From: Neelides folsomi
Lineage: Eukaryota; Arthropoda; Collembola; Neelipleona; Neelidae
NCBI GenBank assembly: GCA_034687125.1
Contig: JAQGBZ010000017.1
Span: 1 to 64,000 of the forward strand
DNA: 64,000 bases
Direction: 5' to 3'
Position numbers and translations under genes: made by a program. Position 1 is the first letter of the stretch. Every line of letters begins with the position of its first letter. The notes beneath the pieces were generated by a model. The model was not told the DNA's origin. It saw nothing but the letters and a program-made list of their open reading frames with translations, and ran no database searches. Of the stretch, positions 50,152 to 64,000 are shown piece after piece.

Positions 50152-52221
50152 GATTTCAATCAAAATATCAAAACGGCGGAGATTATTAAGATGAGTTTAA
50201 TCTTCTTCTTCTAATAGTAGTATTAGCCTAATAGGAAATAAAACACTAGCTTCCGGTTCGAAATGATTACGTGATGTGAGAATGACTAAAAAAATTTCTT
50301 CAGGTTCGATTCTTTTATTGATTTTAAAATACGACTTGAATCTCGTAATGGTGTAGAATATGTTTGATTATCTCACTTCCGCTCAAACTTCATACATAAA
50401 ATTAATCATTGCACTGAAATTAAAAAATTAATCGGCTACTGTCTTTATAGAGGCTATTAGGGAGAAGTAACTCTCCGGTTATCACTTTTTCATCTTGTAA
50501 TTTCTCCAAAGGCTCAGCCGTATTATTTATAATTTAACCCCCCGTGTTCTTCTATAGGGAGAGGCACATGATGTTTAAAGCCTTAACTGTGCTCTTAGTA
50601 AATTAAATATTTAAATACACTTCTTGAACGAGAGTCAACAGCGGCTCGAAGGAAAAACTTAAACACCTTTTTTCTTCAGGGAGATGAAGGGTTAAGACGG
50701 TCCTGAGAACTTTGGGGATAAGTTAAGGGACAAGGGGGGTCGCCTGAAGGGTCAAAGGTCCCAGATCATGAGCGATAAATCGGGGAATCGGGCAGGAAGA
50801 AGTTCGGTTTATCCCGTGCACTTCCAAGTGTGGAATTATTGAGTCAGTCAGTGAACCGACTTTTTAGCTCTGCTTCTAGCGACCAAAGACTCTCCCTATC
50901 AAATAAAGGCGTTCTTAAGACTCCTTTCCATCTCGATAGGGCGCGCCAGATTTAACCCTATGCTTCCTCCTTTGTTTCTCGTCTAACTTCTGTCTTAATT
51001 TTAGTTAATAGCTCGTTAAATGATGAATCGAAGTGAGAAAAATATTATATAATGTCTCTTCCTATGAAATTATAAATAACACGTTGGAGTGTTATTGTAC
51101 TGCCCGATTTCTCTAATTTTACTAGAAATTTTTTAAAGTGAGAGTATAATGGTCAAAAAGTAACTTTATATTATTATTCAGAATTAACAAAACATTAATT
51201 TACTGTATTTATTAACTAAATGGAGCCTTTTAATGTTTTACTATCCTTATCCTTTAGCTATCCTTAAAAGTTTAAGTAATGACTAACGAGGATTTTATAA
51301 TGCTTTAATGAATTTTAACGTTGAGATGATATCCACATTTGTAATGTAGGTTTATTATTTAATCTTCGTAGTTTCATAATAATGGTTAATTATATTACGA
51401 TTTTCATTAATTAGTTAATTAGGCATAGATAATACTTTAATGACAAGGTTTAATTGAGACTATGAGGATTAAAAGCACTCTACGGTGATCTATAAAATAT
51501 TGGATTGGTAAAAATACTTTTGATTCACACTTTTATAATTTAATTGACACTTTGGGCTTGATTTTTAGTCTTTAATTTGGGATTGTAAATTAAAATCAAA
51601 AGGTGTTGATTGATTACATGAGAAGTGAAGAGTTCTAGTATAGAAATATAGCACACTGCATGTGTAGTAAATATAATGTGTAACTCTTGTGTGAACAGTG
51701 TGTTATTGATTTAACCATTCAATAGCTAAATTATCTGACCCTCTTTTCCATTAATTTGATACGTGTTTGCTTACTAATTCTACCAGATTAGGATATTGAT
51801 TGGTTTTGAATACAAGAAAAAGAATAAATATATCTTACAATTAGTTAATTATAATAATAATATTATTATATAATAGAATGAATGGATCATTGGATGGACA
51901 TAAATGAAAGAGAAAGAAAGTCTTGAATACCAACCCTTTATATGTATTTTAAGATTAGTTTAAACATCCCAATAAAATGACATTAGGGAAGAAATATAAT
52001 AATTAAAGTTTTGCGAACATGAAGAACAATTAGTCGAAGTTAAATAAATATGCGTCGTATTACATTAATAGCACTCATTATAAATATATGAATAAAATAT
52101 GACATTTGATCGGCGTTTGAGGTACATAAAAGTTACACATTCAACGTGGAACAGGCAAATTTAAGGTATAAGTTATTTAAGTACGACGAATGAAATTAAA
52201 AGGAGAGGATTGTGTTTGGGT
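50152..52221. other. Intergenic, SCAF gene to calcipressin
   Basis: Holds the SCAF promoter side and the calcipressin 3' UTR, both on the minus strand. A moderately GC-rich block at about 50640-50960 includes a nuclear-receptor-like site. No gene seen. Confidence 0.55.
50749..50761. promoter_or_regulatory. DR1-type nuclear receptor site (candidate)
   Basis: GGGTCAAAGGTCC is a near-consensus direct repeat with 1-bp spacing, the type bound by HNF4 or RXR/USP-family receptors. It lies about 600 bp upstream of the SCAF start. A single motif of this length can occur by chance. Confidence 0.35.
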
Positions 52222-53064
52222 TTACGTTTGAGGCCGCTTGGTATGCATGATCTTTGGTTTCGGCATCCAATCTGCTCGTTCCTCTTCATCCGCTATGTGG
52301 ACGACAATGGAGGGATGACTCGCCTCTTCGGGTTTGTGCACCTCGTGAGCCTCACCTGAATTTAAAATTATAAATTAAATTCCAAAATTTTAATCATTGC
52401 ACAAATATTAAGCATATGAATATTATACAAAAAATAATAGATTCATGTACACACCTGGAGCTAGTTTAGTGAGGGCAGTGATGAGATCGAAATTAACATT
52501 GGGACTTCCTTCCGGACAAGGTTCCCATCCAACGGGAGGAGAGGCAGGTGGGGAGATAAGAAATTGTTTGTCAGGAGTTGGAGGATGAAGAAATCCGTCT
52601 CCCTTCTTCTTCATGGAAATGCTGTAGCCGAAATGGCACTTGAGCTCATCATCGCCCATTCGTCGAAGATGCATCTTGATCCGAGCCCTGATGGCACTCC
52701 CAGCTGATTCGTACGTCACTCGCACTCGCTTAAATGACTTGAAGTACACGAACGCTGCATCGTCCCCATGAGACTTAAATTCTTCCTCGAAGTTCCTCCT
52801 TAGTGCAGTGTCTTCGAAGAACTCGGGACTCAAGCCGGAGATGATGAGATTGGTAGGAAAGTCGTCTTCAGATGTGACATCGTCCAAGGAGAGACCGTCG
52901 AGTCTTCCTCCGGCCTCTTCAACAAGGAGCTGCAATTCAATGAGCTGATTCCGATGACGGAGGCTGTTTTCAACATCGAGGGCGTCAAGGGTCAACCCAT
53001 CTTCCGCGTTCACAAAATGATTGTTGTCATCATCGAAACTCTTCATTTTGTCTTCAGTTGGCAT
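52222..53064 (-). CDS. RCAN: Calcipressin (RCAN / sarah), calcineurin regulator
   Basis: Cytosolic regulator of the phosphatase calcineurin. Exons: 53064-52455 and 52355-52222; 247 aa. After an acidic N terminus of about 70 residues comes the RRM-like domain (NLIISGLSPEFFEDTALRRN, then FVYFKSFKRVRVTYESA). The signature FLISPPASPPVGWEP, whose serines are the phosphorylation sites of the family, follows. The C-terminal exon has PSIVVHIA, a PxIxIT-like calcineurin docking motif, and PKIMHTKRP, equivalent to the family's TxxP motif. All functional motifs are intact. A 5'-UTR intron is possible: an acceptor ends at 53075 and a donor begins at 53651. Confidence 0.94.
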
Positions 53065-56000
53065 TCCCAGGTGTCTGATTCAATTCCAATTTATTTTACG
53101 TTATTCGGATTATTCAGTCAAAATGAGCCAATTCGTCTGAATTCGTGAACCGAATTTTATGAATTCCTCTGGATTTCATTTAAATTTCAGCACTTTGCAA
53201 ACCCAGATATTAGAATCTGATTTGTTTTGAAATTCTCTCCAAACTTTCTCCAGATTGCTATTTAATTCTGCAAACTTTCTCCAGCCAGATGGTATTTCAA
53301 TTTTCTCTATCCAGGTATAACATCTGATGAATAATTTTGTAATCGTGAATTTGCAGACCAATTCTCTTATTCCTTTATAATCAAATAATACACATTTTGA
53401 TGCGAATTTTAAATAAATTGAATCATTAAAGTATCTTAAATGTCATAAAGATTAATTTGTATAATGACTGATTTATGATAGGCTGAGGTGCTTAAAGATC
53501 ACGCTGAAAAATATTCGAATTTAAACAATTCTGACTATTTTTCCAAGTTTGGCTTTGCCAATTTCAAACCCTATTCTTTGCTATGAATTATAATGGTAGA
53601 GGATATATTTATGAGAGCGGAATGTATTAAGATTGTTAGAGCTGACTTTACCTTGTCTCAATTAGTAGATGTCGGAGGAAGGTGAGGAAGTAATGTTTGG
53701 ATCTTCTTCTCCAAGAGGTTCTTCATAAGAAGGAGCATGCGGGATGATGAAGACCCTGGGAGAATCGCGCACTCCAGCCCATATCTCTGCTCTCACGTCA
53801 TCAGCCTTCAACATGCTTACCTACGTAGATTCACTCTATACATTCATCATTCCACCTCGCTCAGTCTCCTCTTGCATCACATTTATACTTACATACTTGT
53901 GTACTGACAATGAGAGTACAATGAGGATATCAAAGGGAGATGTGTGTGATCCGTTCTCAGAGACCATTCAGCACAAGGGAATGAACCTTGCCAATTACGC
54001 CAACAACATAAACGATTTCCTCCCTTTAAAACCCATATTCAAATATTGTAATTACTGTACAACGTGTTTGTTCCCTATTAGGAGTAAACCAATTTTGTAT
54101 GATTTTTATGGACTTTTCTAGTTAAATCAAAGTTGCGTTTGTTCCTTATGAATTTTTATGAGTAATAAAACAGATCAATGAGTCAGCTCCTTAAGGGAGA
54201 ATTTTTGAGGTCGTGGTCAAAAAAGCCGAAATTTAATGATTCACCACCCGTTGCGTACATACATAAGGTTCAATAATTTCTCTCTCGTGTGAATCATGAG
54301 GATTTGAGGTACACAAGGGAAAAATATTGCTTCAGCATCTACTTACATCTACGCAATTCGTATACGTACGGAAATGAGAAAATGAAAATGAGCGTCATGA
54401 TGTCACATGAATCATAGATTAGAAATGTCATGCTTTTCTGGCGCGTGCTGAAGTGATAGTCAGTGATTAGCGATTGTCGAATAGAATACTTAAAAACGAA
54501 GAAAAAATTCATTTATGTTGTATAACATTCTGATAATTTAAGCGTTAATAAAAAGGTTCAAAGGAGCAAAGAGTTTGTTTACATTGAGAAAATGCTAGTT
54601 TTTCATGAATTGTCTCTTCTGAGTGAGTCCTTTGTTGAGATAATCTATGCCGATAAACAATGAGGAACATAGTGTGAATTGGGTTAAAGTCATAAATAAG
54701 ATTAAAAGACAAAAGGAGCCATTGCATCAATCTTTTAATTAAGCATATGTAGAGGACATTGTTTAAATAGCCAATCAAGAAATAATGCTGAAAAAATAAA
54801 TCTTCAATAAACGAATTCATTGTTGATTATGTTAGTTAATACAGTCACGTACATTAATTGGGTTATAAAAAGACACTGACAAAACGCGGTGAAAATGTTT
54901 CATAACTATGTCAAATCTTAAATCTTAGTTAAAGATATTTAGTGATCGTATTTAATATAAGACGTAAATAATTTCGTGTATAACATAAATATAAAGTATG
55001 TGGTTATAAGTAATATAAACATATTTTTACATCATCTTTAATGCTCTTGATACATAATAAATTTCTATTAACCCACATGGGAAGTTCAACTAAAAGACTT
55101 GAGCAAATCTGCAATAAAATCACATTTTTGAGCATTCAAAAGCAGACAAAAAAGTCCTGCAAAGGAATGAAAAGGATTCATGTGTCATGTTCCTCATGCA
55201 GATTAAACTCTCATGACGCGATTTAATACGCGAATGAAGATTTTAATTAAGGAAGTTAATCGAGCATAAAGGTTGAAAGAGAACCATGAGAAAAGAGCAA
55301 CTCCAAAGCACCTTGATTGCAGTATTTGTTAGAAGTGAAGTAATTTATAAATAATGCTAATACATGTACTAATATGCATTAACTTTTGCTCCTTTTGAAT
55401 GCCTATGCTTAAATATATATTTATATTCTTAAATATATAGAGTTATAAAGGGAGTTGAGATTGTGTGTTTATACTAGTCTGTGGTTTGGTCGTGTTTAAT
55501 TGTTCCCTTTACAGATGAGGAAACTCTTTGATTATGGAGAATAAATAAGGCGGATTTGCCGAACTTGTCCTCAATTCTCTCCCACCATCCAACGAATGCA
55601 ATTAAGGGGAATTGGAGGAGTTGAGACAAAAACTCCGTTCGACCTTGATGCCTTCGAACGGATGGGTTCACAACACCGGCCTTCAATGGCCCTTTCCATC
55701 CCCAGCTTCCGCCGCCGCTCTCATTCCGCAACCTCCCTTCACACGACTACCATTGAGGCCAAAGAGCTGCAAATGGATATTTAATGACAATAATTATGTC
55801 TCCCTTTCAATCAAGGAGCTATTTTTTTTATTTATGAATTTCGTGCAAGTTATAATTGATCAGAAATCAACATTCAATCTGTTGAGGTGCACCTTTCATT
55901 TTCTAAATAGCTCCTACACGTTTTTCATTTTCTATAATTTACTCTACATCTCACACCATTTGCGACTGGGAGCTGCCGATCACAAATTGTTTCCCACTTT

Positions 56001-56773
56001 ATTAGCTCGTATATGATTAATAAAAATGTAAATGCATTTGGAAAAATGATCAACATTGGTTATTAATTATGCGCATATTATATCCACCTGAGAGAATATC
56101 ATTAGGATCATTTAGCGAGAAGATGAATGTACGGTTGAGCAATTTGATGTCTATTTTCATATTTACGATTGTCCATTTCATTGTGCGAGTCAAGTTTATT
56201 GAGATGTATGTAATTTGATAGACATTTCAGGTTAAAGATATGAGATGTTTATGAGATAAGGACAATTAACGAGCTTGTTTGTTTCTTTAAACATATTTCT
56301 CTTTGTATTGCCAAAGAATGAACCGTGCATTTAGATGAGAATGGGCAAGATGAAAACAAAGTAATTTATATCGATTATAATGCAATTTATCATCTACGAA
56401 TTAATAAACTTAAATATTAAGCTAACATTTTGTTAATAGTATTAAAAAATTTAAAGGCCTTTGGGTCATAAATCCAGTGCAGGACGTTTAATAATGAAAC
56501 CAAAGGAAGACGTGCGTTGTGGCTACAAGGAAGTAATGTAGAGCAGTCAATTAACACTTGCTCTTTCTCCTCACATGGGGATTGACACAAGGGAGGTTGT
56601 GAGACCATTAGATGGCTGATGATAGGAGATTGAGTCTTATAACAAGGTGGTATTGTCAGCCCTTATCTCTCCATGCCTCACGCAAGACGTCTTGTAGCGT
56701 TGGTCGTTATGTATTTGATAAGGGCGGACGTGGGGTTCAGCGACAGCTCCGATTCTTTGACCACCACGAAGCC
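53065..56773. other. Intergenic, calcipressin to small secreted gene
   Basis: Mostly AT-rich. A 50-codon minus-strand ORF at 53662-53814 is described separately. A GC-richer patch at about 55560-55790 has several overlapping ORFs without motifs. The plus-strand ORF 53744-54121 (125 codons) has no recognisable domain. Confidence 0.5.
53662..53814 (-). CDS. Short minus-strand ORF, possible calcipressin 5' exon or uORF
   Basis: A 50-codon ORF begins MLKADDVRAEIWAGVRDSP and ends SSPSSDIY; the middle reads RVFIIPHAPSYEEPLGEEDP. Composition is protein-like and GC-richer than its surroundings. A good splice donor (CAAG/GTAAAG) follows ten bases after the stop, and an acceptor sits ten bases before the calcipressin ATG, so this could be an upstream ORF in a 5'-UTR exon. 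It could also be the last exon of another gene. No homologue recognised. Confidence 0.3.
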   Translation of the reverse strand: MLKADDVRAEIWAGVRDSPRVFIIPHAPSYEEPLGEEDPNITSSPSSDIY

Positions 56774-56784
56774 TATATATAAAA
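56774..56784 (+). promoter_or_regulatory. TATA box of small secreted gene
   Basis: TATATATAAAA, about 59 bp upstream of the ATG at 56833, as in the cuticle genes of this window. Confidence 0.6.
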
Positions 56785-56832
56785 CCTCCTTCTGTCGGAG
56801 ACAAACACACGACCACTAACGACTCCGCAATC

Positions 56833-57450
56833 ATGATCAAAATCGCTTTCGTAAGATCCAAATTTCTTAATTCAATTTAAATTCACTTTATACTACTTTA
56901 TAGTGATCAAAGGATATTTTATAAACGTTTAGACTCAATTTTGATCATTAATTTTAAAGAAATTAATATAAGGAGCACAATACTTTTTTTCTTTATAATT
57001 TCATTATTTGTTTATTCAGTTTTATCATAAGTGTGATAATGCGTGTTTAATACTTGTGTTTAATTTTAAGGTTCTTCTCGGGTGCTTGTTGGGCTTGGCT
57101 GTGGCCCAATACGGCTATGGTCTTGGATATGGATTCCTTTCGGCTGGAGGATATGGATATCCCGCAGTTGCTTCGGTCCAACATCATCAAACGCCATTTG
57201 ACTACTCTTTCGGAGTAAGAATTATTTCATTTTGAAAATTTTAAGAATATACGAATACGAACAGTATCAGGAATATTTTAAAATATTTTTAATAAAAATA
57301 TGAAATAAACATTATTGAGATTAAGTTATGTGTAATAAAATTGAAATTTTATAGGTTCAAGAGAAGGGACTTCATTCTTCCAAATATCATTATCAAACCG
57401 GACGAGCTCTCCCATTCTATGGAGGATATGGACATCATGGATTTTATTAA
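56833..57450 (+). CDS. Small Tyr/Gly-rich secreted protein
   Basis: An 85-aa secreted protein. Exons: 56833-56850, 57071-57214, 57355-57450, all in frame. The first exon codes MIKIAF and the second completes the signal peptide (VLLGCLLGLAVA), the split seen in the RR cuticle genes. The mature chain is QYGYGLGYGFLSAGGYGYP, then FDYSFGVQEKGLHSSKYHYQ, ending GGYGHHGFY. There is no Rebers-Riddiford domain, but FDYSFGVQ loosely resembles its start, so a shortened cuticle protein or a small matrix peptide is likely. Function is inferred from composition and gene structure only. Confidence 0.7.
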
Positions 57451-58912
57451 ACAATGGCAAATACAATGTCAAAAACTTTCTTCACTGATGCTTATATTTT
57501 ATACCATTTCTAACTACCATAAATAAGGAATGCTCTCTTAGCCCAACTTGCAACCTTAATTAAATTTTTAAGATATTAAAAGTAAACATTCAAGAATTTT
57601 GATTAAATTCGCGATTCAATAAAATCATATTATATTGGATTTTCTTGTTTTCATTTAATTTGGCACAATATGGCCCCATTATGGGCTTTTATTATCATTA
57701 CATTACATTGTGTGGAAAAATGCAATTCACTTAACGTTCAAGGGGTGAATCAATGATGTTTATGGTGAGTGCCCGGAGAGAATCGGGAGTTCGGATAATT
57801 TCGGTTTTCCTCCTCCCTTCCCAAGGAGGGAGAAAATCCAAGTTTGAAACTTCATTTTCCTTCGTCGCCTTTGCAGGTTTGTAAAATAATATATTTACAT
57901 AACTTATTTATTTACTTCAATTGAAGTTCATTATCGTGGTTTGTATTAAATCAACGGGCTCAGTTTAAGTATCTCCACAAGCTTCAGGCTTGAATGAAAA
58001 TGAGGTTTTGGTGTTATGAAACGCGATTGTTAACCAAATTTCGAGAATTGCCCATATGACTAACGTCATAATTTCTTATCTCATTCACGGTCGTGTCGTT
58101 GTAAGGGCCAAAGTATTATAATTAGTTTATCTTTACAATGTGCCTATGTATTAAACGTGGTTCTTCGATTCTTAACCTCTGTCTGTCTATTAGAAGTAAC
58201 TATCTATAATTGACTTATAGTTATATACTCAAATCCAGTTAATTATCATATTCCAAAATTGGTTGTGTATTTTTCAATTTGTTTTGAACAGATGGGTAAA
58301 GAAGTCATTGCCAATGTCAAAATATTATATAAATATTCTATACTATCTTGACTTATATCATGCTGATAGCAGGAATATATATTAGCAAGTACTAAACAAG
58401 AGGGAGAGATTTTGTAAAACTCAGGTAGACCAAAGGTAGACCGTCTAAACTATCGTAAATAGGAGTTGCATGTATGTAATGGTATGCATTTATAATAGGT
58501 TTGGAATTGCTTAAATATTTATTGAAACACGATCCGATAGATGCATAACAAATTCAACCTTTCGAATACTCTTGTGACTTAATTATGAAATTTAAAATGC
58601 TAAATGGGTTGAGTGACGAGAGTTGGCAATGTTTTTAGTATACAGAGCTCCTCATTGACATTTAAAACTGTCCCAAAAACTTTTCATTCTCATAGGCATT
58701 TAATATTTAAGGTCACATAGCATAAGCTTAGATTCGTAAATTAATAATAAGTACAAGTATCTACTTTTGTTTATAAAAATTAATAATTTCCTGCTTTATA
58801 AAGTAAACAAGAACCATCAGGTTTGGTGTCGACAGTAAATTAAAGTTTTCTCATTAATTTCAGGTGTAGCCCTTAGTTTTTCATTGGAATTTTGAAAAAA
58901 ACAATTTCGAAA
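57451..58912. other. Intergenic / malic enzyme 5' UTR
   Basis: AT-rich, no gene seen. A TTAATTTCAG acceptor ending at 58862, 50 bp before the malic enzyme ATG, suggests a 5'-UTR intron whose upstream exon I could not place. Confidence 0.5.
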
Positions 58913-62948
<4,036 letters not shown>

Positions 62949-64000
62949 ACTTAAAATCTTAATTAATTTATTCATATTTTTAAGTCAATATTAAATTGTT
63001 TTATGAAATTAAATCTTACCATTAGTCTTAAAATTGTCATGTATTAACTAAACTTTTAATCATATTAATTACGTATGCCTAGATATACAATTATAAATTA
63101 GTATTTAGTTTACTCAATTTGTCTTGTTCTGTTTAATGTTTTTATGATTTATTACATTCTATACTCATTATCTCACCACACATTTAAACATTTACACTTT
63201 GTTTTATCACAGCGTGAAAAGGCCCAGGTTAGGCCTTTATTTCATCCCTACACCTTACATGTTTTAATTAATTTACACTTCACATTTCCATTAAAACAGT
63301 TCCTTCCAATCATTTTACCTTTCTTGACCATTATTTTGAATGAGCTTACTAATATGCCTCTAATATATGACCACAAAACCACAATGTTAATAAATCCTTT
63401 AAAGTATTATGTTAAGCAATATGAACAAATCTAATTTCCCATATACTTATTATTGAAGGTATTTGCTATATAAGTAACGCATTTGTTAAGTCAAATCTGA
63501 TATTCTCTCTTGGTGCTTATGATTCCCAATTTTTGATAAATTATATAGCGAAATTGTAAAGACACATTGACTTTCTGCAATCGCTAATTGTACCTCATTC
63601 CCATTACCTTTCGTGAATAATAATTGCCTTTTGAATAAACATCAATATGCGACCTTTGTTCTTCTTCAACGAGCTTTTCATATCTTTTAAGGCTTTTTCC
63701 TCGAATATTGAATATTATGTAAATGGGTTTTGACCATGCAATATTTTACGATCTTTTACTAAATTGTGTAAAGTGTCGATAAGGGGATATTTAGATGTTA
63801 CCAATATTGAGAGTATTCACTTACAGGCTTACAGACACATTTACATGAAACTAATCTTGTTTGTAAAGAAGAGCCTGATTATCAAGTTTACATTCGACAC
63901 TTGCACTTGTAGTGACCAACTTTACGCTTCTTTGATGCAACGTCGCCCTTTCACGACCATACAACTTGTTGCGATACAATTGTTCACATATGATTTTAAA
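62949..64000. other. Right-edge intergenic sequence
   Basis: AT-rich, starting with the malic enzyme 3' UTR. A 96-codon plus-strand ORF at 63144-63434 has no motif. Nothing recognised to the end of the window. Confidence 0.55.

Noticed and set aside
53744-54121. 125-codon plus-strand ORF
   Set aside because: No recognisable domain or splice context, and it overlaps a more protein-like minus-strand ORF.

Overview
The window is nuclear DNA from an arthropod. It is AT-rich, genes are split by many short GT-AG introns, and it carries several cuticle-protein genes of the Rebers-Riddiford RR-2 type together with animal housekeeping genes. The species cannot be fixed from the sequence; a crustacean or other pancrustacean is my guess. 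There are no viral genes, CRISPR arrays or bacterial operons, and I saw no tRNA or rRNA gene.

Layout. 1-8.05 kb: no recognisable complete gene, only GC-rich islands in AT-rich DNA and a possible 3' end at the left edge. 8.05-17.0 kb: compact housekeeping cluster. Two tandem OSTM1-like genes (lysosomal ClC-7 partner) flank an oppositely oriented DGCR6/gonadal homologue; next come MEAF6 (NuA4/HBO1-type acetyltransferase subunit) and UTP14 (18S rRNA processing), divergent from a 278-bp shared promoter. 18.0-23.5 kb: S-adenosylmethionine decarboxylase, with a small TA-flanked transposon in one intron, a GC-rich island in another, and alternative in-frame 3' splice sites. 25.9-41.3 kb: cuticle region with three RR-2 proteins and one Gly/Gln-rich secreted protein, most behind clear TATA boxes, plus an unrecognised three-exon minus-strand gene at 27.95-28.65 kb and a 7-kb gap. 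42.7-53.1 kb, all minus strand: PEX2, a SCAF4/SCAF8-type transcription-termination factor with CID and RRM domains, and calcipressin/RCAN. 56.8-57.5 kb: a tiny Tyr/Gly-rich secreted protein. 58.9-62.9 kb: malic enzyme, one intron of which is almost entirely a second TA-flanked transposon.

The genes do not form one pathway. The most distinctive finding is a pair of non-autonomous transposons, in the AdoMetDC and malic enzyme genes, that share TA flanks, CCRT-starting inverted ends and same-orientation blocks of 17-18-bp repeats, although the repeat sequences differ. Exon coordinates below come from reading splice sites and homologous motifs by eye; the joined exons keep frame throughout, but no transcript evidence was available.
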